Assembly: GCF_019097595.1 (NCBI RefSeq)
Contig: NC_080715.1
Coordinates: 23,561,573-23,625,572, forward strand
Direction: 5' to 3'
Origin: Hemibagrus wyckioides
Lineage: Eukaryota; Chordata; Actinopteri; Siluriformes; Bagridae
DNA: 64,000 bases
Shown: positions 24,774 through 35,543 of the stretch, one piece after another
Position numbering within the stretch: position 1 is the first letter of the stretch
Layout: every line of letters starts with the position of its first letter
Program-made: the position numbers and the translations under genes
Notes under the pieces: model-generated
Told to the model about the DNA's origin: nothing
The model's database searches: none
The model's input: only the letters and a program-made list of their open reading frames with translations

Positions 24774-27700
24774 GGGTAAAAAAAAGAGACTATGTTTTTT
24801 TTTTCTTACAGGTGCAAATAAAACTTAATGCTCTTCTTATATTTCAGTATTTTGTTTCTATATATTTTTGTTATTGTACCATTATATGCATTTAGGAAAC
24901 TAATTAGAGCAACAAAAATTTTTAAACTATAGCTAATAAAGTACATTAGAAATAAATAAATTAAAATCTTGCTATTTATATATTGATATAATAAATGTAT
25001 CATTGCCTTACACTTATCATGCATTTTATTTCACTCTACACCACCATCAGTGTTTATACTGTAAGATTAGTCTTGAGCAGACTCTTCATATAATGAAGTT
25101 CTGTTCTCAGACTGTTATGCTAGACTTCTGAGACCATGCACCAATGTCAGGTTATGTTGTGCGTGTACTGTTTCGAATGAATTTTTGCCTCAGTTATCTG
25201 TCACACATTAAATTAAACTTACCTCATATATCCTCTCCTGTTTTGCTGCTGCAGCCTATTTTAAAAAAGACATAGAAGTAGATTAAATGAGTCACATGAA
25301 TGATGCTATTACCAGACACTGCACTAAGAAATATATAATACAATAACTTACACTGCTAGAAGAATCCTGGGAAAAGGCCATTTGAAACTAAAAATTCAGT
25401 CAGAAGATGGTTTAGACACAAGTATTGCACATGAATTAAGATCTGTTTATCCATTGTCTGCATAACAGTCTCACCTTAAGCTTAAAGTACAGTGCAGTGA
25501 AAACGATGCAGTAGAAGAGCAAAACTGCATCCAGCACATAGCAGATGACGGGGTCACTGAAATTTGTGGCCTCTGCAAGGTAGAGCATGTACAAGAATTC
25601 CTTAATAAAGTGCAAATAATATATATTAAAATACTAAAAGTTAAGGTTTTATTGCAGTTTTTTAAAAAAAAGTCTGTTAAAGTTGAAATACAAGAAAAAA
25701 TCACGAACGTTTCTCAGATTGGAAACTTGAAGATAAATTAATGGTCTTTCTGTGTGGAACTGGGAAGCATGAATAAATATTCACTAAAACTAACAAAAGT
25801 TACTAATAAAAGAAAAACTGTTCACTATTATCTCCTATATTTACCACTGAAACAAACTATAAATATGAAAACCAGAACAGATTAAAATACTAAATGGCTA
25901 TATTAATATTTTATTTTATTTTATATAGAAATATTTTTTATGTATATATGTAAGTATGCATGTATAAGCGTAAACTCATTCATGGCATCTAGAACAAAAT
26001 GTAACTGTACAAACCTCAGCTATTGAGATGACTTCCAAAATTATGCACCCCTAATAGTTCTGAATTAATGAATTAACTAATCAATGTATTAATTAGTTTA
26101 TTATTCATTAATTAGCTTGTTTGTTTGTTTGTTTACATGATTTCTTTCTGCCTTTTTTTCCATGTCCAAAAATATCCATCAAAATCAAACTAAAATTTCT
26201 GAGAAGAATAATTGCTATAACCGTTTTGGGCTCTAGACCTTATCTAAAGAACGCAGTGTGTGACACCGAGTTATAACGAATATAATCTGAATATCAAGAA
26301 GAATATCAGTAAGATTTTATCAGTAATTATATCTTCACTTTCACACTGTTTGCACCATATGCATTAATTGCGATAATGTTTTTTCTGTGTTTCCCTGCAT
26401 TTTGTTTTGCGTGTATGCACTTAAAATGTGTTAAAACTTTTAAATTTAAAATGGTCTTTTGTTTCATGCTAGAGTGTGTGTGTGTCTGTGATGAGAAGAA
26501 AGATACGTAGTACTAAAATAAATATTGGCTTCACATTTCGAGGTCTAAAAAGTGAAAACAACTTTTTCTTTTGCCACAGAATTATGATTGTGTGCTCACT
26601 ATGGAAAATGAAAATTCAGTAATAATAGAGAGTTTACACTGCAGCTCTTGGCACAGAGATGGTGTGTTGACTTGAGCTGTTTGTGCTTTGGGTGTAGAAA
26701 AATTTATTTTGACCAGGAAAATGTAATAAAAAAAAAAATCTACTGACCAAGAAAATCTAGCAGTGAAGTAAAGAATAAATGGCCATGTACAGTTAGTCAC
26801 AAAGTGATGACAGAGAGAATGTTATATACTAATATACTAATATGATAATGGAAATATAAGTAGTAAGGTGAGACTTCTAGGACGATGGGTGCTGGGTGTT
26901 ACTATGAACTACAATGAAGGCTGTGCTCCATCATGATTTACACAGTTTCTTCTGCAAAGTATGTCTTCCTGTCAGAGGCTGAAGTATCTACTCGCTCCGA
27001 TGTGTAATTCAGAATGCACGTCAGTGGTTTCTCATGAAGAGGTGAAAGATAGATACTGATGATACTTTATGTGCATCGCTGTCATTTGACGTCAGTGCTA
27101 ATGAGGGCTTGAGGTTAGTGGTTACAAACTGACCACACGCTTATCAGAAAAACACAGAACATAGGCACAGCCAAGCACATTTTCACATGCAGCATAATTT
27201 CAGATTGCTCATATACATAAGATAGTGATTTCATTTCTCCATATGTACTGTAGAAAAGTAAAAGGTAGCTACATTATCACAATTCTCAATAACTTCAACA
27301 GCACAAGTCAGCAAGACATATAAAATCAAATGACATTGATGAAGAAAAAAAAAAGGAGAATGGGAGCAGAGAAGCTGCTCCTTACACAACGATTTTATTT
27401 TAAGAAGTTATTTTCAAATGGGCTAGTGTTAGTATTTACTGTATTAAGTGATAAAGAGTTATCTATTAGTGAATAGATCCAATGTGATCTTGATTCAGTT
27501 TTTTTTTTAACTAAATCTATTTTAAACATAATGTATGAAAACTTTATTTACTTCGAAAAGAAAATGACATTAAACCTCCTTAAACATGAAATGGAATTCA
27601 TTTAAATAAAGTGATGAATAAAGAAATAAAGTGTTTATCATGTCAAGCATCTTTTGCGCTATCAACTCAAGGTTAAGCGTGTTTCTTAGTTTTAAGTCCT

Positions 27701-28355
27701 GCTATATTAGTAAGTATTAAATAATACAATAAGACGTTTCTGGCTCATTCACACTCTGTTATTTGACTGTGCACATGATTTTTTGGTCATCATGTCTTCT
27801 GAATTAACCTGTGTAATATTTTATTTAGAAAAAAGATTTGATTCTAGTGCATGATGAGGAAAAGCAGTACAAGTATGTATTTCTGGCAGTAAGCAAAAAA
27901 CACCGTTCACACTGATTTTACATCACTAGAGGCGTACATTTCATTCATTTGAAAATTTGATTTTATTATGGAAAATGGGGAAAACTATGTGGTTGGCACA
28001 TGGACTGAGCGGGAATTTGGAAGATCAGTAATAAAAATAAGAATATTTTAAACTTTTAATATGTGGGATACTGTATGTATTTTTCTGATATTTTAAGCAT
28101 TTTAAGTCTTCATAAAAATCATATAAGTTAAACCATTGAGTGCAATGATATAATATATACCAAATCCAGGTAGATGCTTTTTAAAAATAAATTAATTACA
28201 TCTCTACATATTACATACCTCTACATATTAATACTTAGTTATTAATTAATTATTAAGATACCCTAAGGCAATGGTATCTTCAGGAAAACAAAAAGATAAA
28301 AAATAACTGACTATATTATGGAGTTTTGGCCTTCTAACTTTTATTGTCATTTATG

Positions 28356-28421
<66 letters not shown>

Positions 28422-29152
28422 CCTTAAGATATTGTACACAATCAATGAAATTATTAAAATGTAAATAAATGATTCAGCACGTACAGTTTACATGTATGGT
28501 CTGATGGCATGATTCGAAAAGCTGAATGCATTATATCGAGAACTACAAAAATGATTTGATGATATCGAAAATGCCTGTAGCTTTATCAAACAAACATTCC
28601 CTGTAGGATTATTTCAGTTTTACAAAAACAACTGTTTGAGGGTAACTTTCTTGACTACAGTGTGAGAAGAATAATAATGACAAAACAAAAAGACAAAGAA
28701 TATAAAAAGCAGAAACCACATCTGAGAATGTGAAAAACATCTGTGAATATGAATCTATGCTATCAGTGAAACTGGGGAAAAAAGATCAATGCAAGTTTTG
28801 AAATGGAACAAATGTCTGTTGAGCACAGCCTTTTTATGTCGCCGGCTGAGCGGAAAAGCTTAGACATGTCATTTCTAATATGCTGAGATGTATAAACCAA
28901 AAATATGGTTTTGTGCTGCAGAAATCTGCCAGACTGTAGATTCTATTCATTCGTAGTAATTGTCTCATGGAGGTAATTTTCTCTGTTGTTAAAACTCTGA
29001 ATTAATGAGTTCTGGCTTATAGGACTTTACTTGTGACATGATTAGTGGTAATGGTTTAAATGAAAATAGAGAGAAGAACACAAAAAAATCTCACCTGCAG
29101 AGGAAACCAGTAAGGCCAGGCACAACAGGGAATCCTTCTTGAACACTACCAT
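22108..29152 (-). CDS. cd247: T-cell surface glycoprotein CD3 zeta chain
   Basis: Signalling subunit of the T-cell receptor complex. Minus-strand exons: 29152-29095, 25572-25475, 25366-25352, 25255-25223, 23451-23398, 22427-22392, 22290-22261, 22176-22108, together 130 aa. Exon 1 encodes a signal peptide (MVVFKKDSLLCLALLVSSA). Exon 2 gives a nine-residue ectodomain and a membrane segment with the dimerising Cys and membrane Asp (VICYVLDAVLL). Tail tyrosines are only RIYE and HYEDI. The protein ends SLPPR, like the ALPPR of human CD247. An exon junction two residues after the first ITAM Tyr also matches human structure from memory. The pou2f1 neighbour supports zeta over FCER1G. The five-codon exon (DSSSS), the 12-codon exon and the lysine-rich 10-codon exon are predicted only from phase and splice sites. 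The canonical three ITAMs are not present. Confidence 0.82.
22310..24235. repeat. Tandem direct duplication (two units of about 0.9-1.0 kb) inside cd247
   Basis: Unit A (about 22310-23315) and unit B (about 23316-24235) share ordered matches. These include gaacacatacctg at 22384 and 23389, taaattctacatgtatt at 22513 and 23543, cagaac(a/g)(a/g)ctcctgaaccaga at 22672 and 23870, ggtaatcataagacaacacc at 23166 and 24006, and gaattaggcaataaag at 23255 and 24177. Each unit carries one predicted cd247 exon (22392-22427 and 23398-23451) at the equivalent spot. The units are clearly diverged, so the event is not recent. Confidence 0.85.
23735..23847. repeat. Compound trinucleotide microsatellite
   Basis: Four blocks follow each other: TAG repeats, then TAA, then GAA, then CAA. 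Each block differs from the previous one by a single base of the triplet. The tract is in duplication unit B. The matching part of unit A (about 22630-22660) holds only a short ATA/ACA remnant, so the expansion followed the duplication or A contracted. It explains the low-complexity minus-strand reading frames. Confidence 0.9.
24751..24772. repeat. (CT)n-(TA)n microsatellite
   Basis: A CT tract (about 24733-24750) runs directly into a TA tract in the cd247 intron between exons 4 and 5. The rest of this intron (23452-25222) is AT-rich. I see one ITAM-like candidate exon, which I rejected. Confidence 0.8.
25573..29094 (-). other. cd247 intron 1
   Basis: A 3.5-kb AT-rich intron between the signal-peptide exon and the membrane exon. 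It has a long (TAA)n tract at about 28356-28420. I see no transposon with recognisable ends and no exon candidate. Confidence 0.7.
28356..28420. repeat. (TAA)n microsatellite
   Basis: More than twenty uninterrupted copies of the trinucleotide, in cd247 intron 1. Confidence 0.9.
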
Positions 29153-30272
29153 TATATTACCTGAGACTCCAGAAATGTATCTGGAGGTCTTGAATTCTTG
29201 TTGTCGAGCTTCACTGAAGGGCTGTGTAGCAATCTACTATTGCACATTTGGCAGTGTACAGAAGCCCCTTTGCTAACAGGAAATGGCCCCAGTGCTCAGA
29301 TCTGTCTGGTGATCTTAAAGCTTCACTCTCAGCATCTTCTGTCCTCTCAGCTCAACATCCTTTTCACAAGTACTTCCTGTTTATTTATAGACCACAACAT
29401 ACTCTTAAGCTGTATGCCTCTCCAAAAAGTATTATATAACGTCATTTAAAAGTAGTATGTAAAGCATCATGACATCACTAATGTGTACATTTTATTGGAG
29501 CTTACACACATAATCAACCAGTTTCTAAAAATAAAAAATATTTATATATAGAGAGAGAACTCAACAGTAAAAGAAAGTAACTGAAATCATTTCGGTGTGA
29601 CCACCCTTTGTCATGCGGTTTTGTAAGAAAATAGGTAGTAGGTTGTTCAAAGCTTTGTTCTTCTCTGGCTGTTTTATTTATCTGCTCTTCAGGTAGTCTC
29701 AGAAAGTTCCACTTATTTTTTGTTTTGTTTGTTTCTTTCTTTATTTAATTTTATTATTTTTTCAAATTTATCTGAAAAGTGGTCTATTATTTAACATGCT
29801 ACTAACAGAAATTCTTTAAAGCCATACTAAACTTTCTCTGTAACATTTAATGTTTTGGAAAAAATGGTATATGCAAAGATTTTTGTTGTTTTGCAATGAC
29901 ACATAAAACATTAAAAAAAAAAAAAAAAAAAAAAATTTTGCCTAAAAATATTTTTCAACTCATTTTTTTTCTTGTATAGAGCTTTTCACTATAGATATTC
30001 TCACAAAGCAGATTTACTGAAATCTGAGTGTAGATTTAATGACCAAATGCTGTAAATGTACAGTATATGTAAATATCACAGCTTGGTTTGTTAAACAGTG
30101 AAATGCCATTGTGCTGTTTTCTGAGTTTAACACACCACCATGTGGTGAATATGCATGATTGCAAAACAGTCCAATTTACATCTTGACAACAAATTTACTG
30201 CTAGATATTTCAAAACAAACAATTAATATGGAATGTCTGTTAGCTTTTTTTTGTTTTAAAAAAATTTTAATA
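29153..30272. other. cd247 5' flank
   Basis: About 1.1 kb between the cd247 start codon and the Tc1 element. It is AT-rich, with a T/A-rich segment and a poly-A run at about 29912-29934. It must contain the cd247 promoter and 5' UTR, but I see no TATA box or site I can defend. No coding sequence is visible. Confidence 0.5.
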
Positions 30273-31524
30273 TACACTATATTGCCAAAAGTATTCGCTC
30301 ACCCATCCAAATAATCAGAATCAGGTGTTCCAATCACTTCCATGGCCACAGGTGTATAAAATCAAGCACCTAGGCATGCAGACTGTTTTTACAAACATTT
30401 GTGAAAGAATGGGTCGCTCTCAGGAGCTCAGTGAATTCCAGCGTGGAACTGTGATAGGATGCCACCTGTGCAACAAATCCAGTCGTGAAATTTCCTCGCT
30501 CCTAAATGTTCCACAGTCAACTGTCAGCTGTATTATAAGAACGTGGAAGTGTTTGGGAACGACAGCAACTCAGCCATGAAGTGGTAGGCCACGTAAACTG
30601 ACGGAGCGGGGTCAGCGGATGCTGAGGCGCATAGTGCGAAGAGGTCGCCAACTTTCTGCAGAGTCAATCGCTACAGACCTCCAAACTTCATGTGGCCTTC
30701 AGATTAGCTCAAGAACAGTGCGCAGAGAGCTTCATGGAATGGGTTTCCATGGCCGAGCAGCTGCATCCAAGCCATACATCACCAAGTGCAATGCAAAGCG
30801 TCGGATGCAGTGGTGTAAAGCACGCAGCCACTGGACTCTAGAGCAGTGGAGACGCGTTCTCTGGAGTGACGAATCACGCTTCTCCATCTGGCAATCTGAT
30901 GGACGAGTCTGGGTTTGGTGGTTGCCGGGAGAACGGTACTTGTCTGACTGCATTGTGCCAAGTGTAAAGTTTGGTGGAGGGGGGATTATGGTGTGGGGTT
31001 GTTTTTCAGGAGCTGGGCTTGGCCCCTTAGTTCCAGTGAAAGGAACTCTGAATGCTACAGCATACCAAGACATTTTGGACAATTCCATGCTCCCAACTTT
31101 GTGGGAACAGTTTGGAGCTGGCCCCTTCCTCTTCCAACATGACTGTGCACCAGTGCACAAAGCAAGGTCCATAAAGACATGGATGACGGAGTCTGGTGTG
31201 GATGAACTTGACTGGCCTGCACAAAGTCCTGACCTCAACCCGATAGAACACCTTTGGGATGAATTAGAGCGGAGACTGAGAGCCAGGCCTTCTCGTCCAA
31301 CATCAGTGTGTGACCTCACAAATGCGCTTCTGGAAGAATGGTCAAAAATTCCCATAAAAACTCTCCTAAACCTTGTGGACAGCCTTCCCAAAAGAGTTGA
31401 AGCTGTTATAGCTGCAAAGGGTGGACCGACGTCATATTGAACCCTATGGATTAGGAATGGGATGTCACTTAAGTTCATATGTGCGTCAAGGCAGGTGAGC
31501 GAATACTTTTGGCAATATAGTGTA
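30273..31524 (+). mobile_element. Near-complete Tc1-like DNA transposon
   Basis: A 1252-bp element bounded by inverted repeats tacactatattgccaaaag (30273) and the reverse complement ending at 31524, matching for about 31 bp each. TA target-site duplications flank it at 30271-30272 and 31525-31526. It holds one transposase frame broken only by one stop. Repeat ends, target duplication and length are all as expected for Tc1/mariner. The near-perfect ends suggest fairly recent insertion between cd247 and the LAMP gene. Confidence 0.95.
30409..31440 (+). pseudogene. Tc1-like DD34E transposase with a single premature stop
   Basis: The frame encodes 343 codons from MGRSQELSEF to KGGPTSY, full length for the family. 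An N-terminal paired-like helix-turn-helix (about residues 10-110) precedes the DDE catalytic core. The catalytic triad is visible: D154 in WSDESRF, D245 in FQHDCAPVH and E280 in DLNPIEHLW, with 34 residues between the last two. A Gly-rich box ([11 protein letters not shown]) is present. The only visible lesion is TGA at codon 57 (30577-30579), at a position that is Arg in relatives, consistent with CpG decay of CGA. Without read-through the protein lacks an intact DNA-binding domain, so I call it a pseudogene. Confidence 0.9.
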
Positions 31525-31660
31525 TATTTCCTCTTTGAGTGGTACACTTGTATTTATAAGATGCCTTTACTTTTAGACACTTATGTGTAAGCATGCAGAC
31601 TGTGGTAAGGAAGGAAGACATGGTAAGGAATGCTGAAACAACAGCTCCAATGTGCATTTA

Positions 31661-32277
31661 AAAACCAATATTCCAGTATAATGCAAAAGGTCAGGAAATA
31701 TTTATTATTGCTTGTTAAATGATATAATGAAAATACACCGACTAGGCATAACATTATGACCACCTGCCTAATATTGGGCTGATCTCCCTTTTGCTGTCCA
31801 AACAGCCCTGACCCCTCATGCCCTGTGTATTTTGACACCTTTCTATCAGAACCAGCATTAACTTCTTCAGCAATCTGAGCAACAGTAGCTCATCTGTTGG
31901 ATCAGATCACACGGGCCAGCCTTCGCTCCCCCATCAGTGAGCCTTGGCTGCCCATGACCCTGTCACCACTGTTCCTTCCTTAGACCACTTTTCATAGATA
32001 CTGACCTCTGCAGACCGGGAACACCGCACAAGAGCTGCAGATGGATTTTGGAGATGCTCTGATCCATTCGTCTAGCCATCACAAATTGGCCCTTGTCAAA
32101 CTCGCTCAAATCCTTATGCTTGCCCAGTTTTCCTGCTTCTAACACATCAACTTTGAGGACAAAATGTTCACTTGCTGCCTAATATATCCCACCCACTAAA
32201 AGGGGTCATGATGAGGAGATAATCAGTCTTATTCACTTCACCTGGCAGTGCTCATAATGTTGTGCTTGATCTGTGTA
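31661..32277 (-). mobile_element. Internally deleted Tc1-like element (copy C) with shared flank
   Basis: The element proper runs from tacaccgactaggcataaca (31734) to 32277. Its minus strand keeps the transposase N-terminal region only ([20 protein letters not shown]). The 73 bp to its left (31661-31733) are not transposon terminus. They match, inverted and with about one mismatch, the flank of the copy at 43489-44027. An AG microsatellite lies just beyond the right end. Confidence 0.8.
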
Positions 32278-32351
32278 TATGTTAAGTGTTGATGTCTATG
32301 CTGCTTCCAAAGATGAAATAAATGTGAACAAGGAAAATACCAACATCATTT

Positions 32352-32352
<1 letters not shown>

Positions 32353-32388
<36 letters not shown>
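32353..32388. repeat. (AG)n microsatellite
   Basis: Pure dinucleotide tract between the Tc1 remnant and the LAMP gene promoter region. Confidence 0.9.
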
Positions 32389-32390
<2 letters not shown>

Positions 32391-33170
32391 TACTCAAATG
32401 GCCTGTTGCTTTTCATGGCATATGCTACCTTACAGGCTGTGCAAATTTCTCCATTCTACTCCACTGACCTGATGGGGTGAAAGGTTATACGCCACAATCC
32501 TGTGAAGGGCTTTAGGAGGCTCTTCCTAAAAATGTTGGCAGCTTTCTGTAAATTGTTCATGTTATCTGATAAAGCTTCATACCTCTGTGCTTTCTTCTCA
32601 GTCATGTGAGTCCACGTGTTGAATAGGTTCATACCAGTGGTTTAGGCAGTCATTTTAATGCCAGCAAAGGAGCCATAAATGGGACTATGGGTTGTGGTGG
32701 TGGTGGGATGTAAACTGGGTCAAGGCAGGGGGGATTCCATACACCCTGCTCAGACACAAGGGGACCTAAGGAACTGAAGATCTTCCATGACAGAGGGCTC
32801 AGGGCATTAACCTGTCCATAAATTAGGGTGTTTCAGATATAAACCCAACCTGATTGTTAGACATGAAGTACTCTAGAGCTCAAGTAAAAGCAATATGCAT
32901 TCCAGCAAATTTATTTATTAACATTTCAGCCCATAGTAAAATCCTGTAAATATTACAACACAGGATTTAAGAAATTCCTGAATGCAGTTCCTACAAATCC
33001 TACTCGCAAATCCTGTTCCTGCCGTTTAAATCGTGTCTTGTTAAAATCTACAGAATAAATCCCGAATTGGAAAATCAGTTGGAAAAAAGGCTGATTGTTA
33101 TTAACCTATTTTGTTTCGCCAAGTTAAAAGATTGCGTGTAAATTTGCGCATGCGCTCGGTGCGTGTCTAA
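32389..33170. other. Intergenic, no gene seen
   Basis: Unique-looking sequence upstream of the LAMP-like gene. Contains G-rich text around 32690-32770. I find no exon, known repeat or RNA gene. Confidence 0.5.
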
Positions 33171-33287
33171 AGGTTCTCTACTCACTATACTCGCGCACTA
33201 GATATGTCTGGAAATTCTACGCCCTGTGTAGTGAACTATATACCTCGTGATTCTGTATTTGGGATACGACCCATGTGGTACAGTCAA

Positions 33288-33296
33288 TCACATGAC
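33288..33296 (+). promoter_or_regulatory. M-box/CLEAR-like E-box upstream of the LAMP-like gene
   Basis: TCACATGAC lies about 270 bp upstream of the start codon. It differs by one base from the core of the CLEAR element (GTCACGTGAC) bound by TFEB-family factors, and it matches the MITF M-box TCACATGA. Lysosomal membrane genes such as LAMP1 are known CLEAR targets. The site is a motif match only. Confidence 0.4.
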
Positions 33297-33561
33297 TGTA
33301 TTTTTTTTTCTTCCTGGTGCGTTTAGGAGACAAGCGGCTTGGGCACGAGACAAAAACAAGCAGGACTCGTGCGGTTAGAAGAGCTAGAAGAAAGAAACTA
33401 ATGAGGGAAAACTTCTATAGAGGGGTGTAAGCTGCAGAATTCATTGCATTATTATTAGTAAACGTGTGTGAGTTAGTCAGAGTGGTGATACTAGGTGGAT
33501 ATAGTTGCCTTGTGTCTTGGCCCGGTGTGTTTAGATTTACGCGAGTCACTCCACTGGAAAC

Positions 33562-35543
33562 ATGAAACCTCACACCCGAAAACACCACCTGCCTTCTGGA
33601 CCTGTCCTCCTGCTGCTGGGTAGAGTATATAATAACATTGATCACTGTAGTTAAAATTAATTAATTTCTTTTAAATGTAATGTGTTTTTTTTTTATTATG
33701 TGTTTTAGATGCGAGAAAAAACGACAGACCGACAAATCTCGTATAATATTCATATCCTGTTTGCAGATTTACTTTCATTTTCATATACCAACAACAATAA
33801 CACCCTTTATATTGCTGCTATTAATAAAACCTGACTATTAATTCTAACTATTATCTTTTTTTTTTTGATTATTGTTGATTATTAATGTGATAAAAGCAAT
33901 ATCCCTTCTCCTGTTGCCCCATTTCAGCCATTTTCTATATATACTAGAGCATTTCTATGTGCCTTAAAAGAAACTCTCCTTTACTATGTCTTACATTAAC
34001 CAAGCAAGTCCATTACTTGACTGAACACCCTCAGGTCTATGCAGTAGAAGAAGCTTCTATAAGTATGTACACATTATTGTAAAGAAATTGATTGAACGAT
34101 GAACGATTGTGTCGTTACAGCTGTAACATTATGCCCGAGTTTGTCCAGCGATGTGACGTCCACCACTTCTGCTCCGACTCCCTCTTCACCTCCCAGCGTC
34201 CCTGAGAGAGGGTCCTACAACGTCACCAGCAATGGCACCGCATGCTTGTTAGCCCGAATGGGACTGCAGCTCAACATAACTTACACCTCTCGCTCACAGG
34301 GCAAGGTATTCACCCTGCACTGACACAGAATAGTGCACAATTTCCCTGGAGCAAAGTTCTCAGGGTGCATTTTTGTTCTGCTTGAAAACACGCCAGGAAA
34401 GCAAAAAAAGAAAACACCTGAAGCAGGTGCAGCGTGTGAACTTGCTTTTGTTTTATTTCTGTTTTGGTGTGAATAACTCTGTTGTGTAATCACACTGACT
34501 GGCTGACACATAACTTGACTGCACAATGTGAAGATTAGCAGCAGGGCTGTTTTTCTGGTTATTATGCTGTTCTTTAGTCCAGGTTATGTTATGAAATGTC
34601 AGGAAATGTTGTTGGCCTTGTGAATAAGCAGTTACTCTGAATAACTGATGGATGATTTTTCTCATTTTGCATGTTATGTACCCAGTGTGTTAACTGTTAT
34701 ACTCCAAATCTTCTTGTTTATGAAGGCTGTTCAGGATGTCATAAACCTGCAACCAAATTTAACTACTGCCTCTGGAACTTGCGAGGCTGACACTTCAACG
34801 CTCAAACTGATAGAAGAGAACATAACCCTGACTTTCCACTTCTTTTTGGTCAGTTCATTCCCCAACTCTTTCTCTCCTCATTAGTTACCCCACATCCTTA
34901 CCTGCCAGCTACAGTACTTCTCTAAGCACTCTTATTGTTCCCCTCCAGAATTCTACAACTAAGAAGTATCACCTTGGTGGACTGGAATTGTCAATCACCT
35001 TGCCAGACATGGCTAGTAAGTTACTATTAGATGAAGGAATGTATTTTGGTTTATTTAAGTTTGAATCATTTAAATGTATTGGTCTTTCTCTCTTCTCAGA
35101 GCCCTTGATCGTTAGTAACAGTAGTCTAGGCTACCTTCAGGGAACTTTGGGCTACTCTTACATGTGCCGTCAAGAGATGACTTTGACCGTTGGGCAGAAT
35201 TTCTCCTTGAATACGTTCCATCTACAGGTGCAGCCTTTTGGTGTCAGCGGAAATGAGTTTGGAGCAGGTACCCTTATTTTAAAATTCTTTTTATTTTTTA
35301 AGTTGTTTATCCCCATTTGTGCTCACTTATACAATAACACTTTGATTACATGACTTAGACTATGTGTGCCTTTTAAACTCTCTTTTTATTTCTTCCTACT
35401 CAGCTGAGAACTGTGAGCTGGATAAAGGTGACATGCTGATCCCTATCGCTGTGGGTGCTGCTCTTGCAGGTCTTGTGTTAATTGTGCTCTTGGCCTACCT
35501 GATTGGCAGGAAGAGAAGCCATGCTGGCTACCAGACAATTTAA
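33562..35543 (+). CDS. lamp1: LAMP1-like lysosome-associated membrane glycoprotein with one luminal domain
   Basis: Type I lysosomal membrane glycoprotein. Exons: 33562-33619, 34121-34305, 34726-34848, 34949-35015, 35100-35267, 35404-35543; 246 aa. Residues 1-22 are a signal peptide (PVLLLL core). A short Ser/Thr/Pro stretch (about 27-43) leads into a single LAMP domain (about 45-205). That domain has four cysteines (TACLL, GTCEA, YMCRQ, ENCEL), the expected two disulfides, and about eight N-glycosylation sequons. The membrane helix is about 211-235. The tail RKRSHAGYQTI is identical to that of human LAMP1 as I recall it and carries the GYxxI lysosomal sorting signal. LAMP1 normally has two luminal domains; intron 1 is only about 500 bp and holds no other domain. 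Neighbouring grtp1 fits the LAMP1 locus. CD68 or LAMP3 have one domain but different tails. Confidence 0.82.

Noticed and set aside
25475..29152. Fc receptor gamma (FCER1G) as an alternative identity for the zeta-like gene
   Set aside because: The longer multi-exon tail, the SLPPR C-terminus and adjacency to pou2f1 all favour cd247.
30732..31547. Long 271-codon minus-strand open frame
   Set aside because: It is the antisense shadow of the Tc1 transposase and ends in the inverted repeat.
33562..35543. CD68 or LAMP3 as identity for the single-domain LAMP
   Set aside because: The RKRSHAGYQTI tail, the LAMP1-type domain wording and the grtp1 neighbour fit LAMP1; single-domain architecture alone is not enough.
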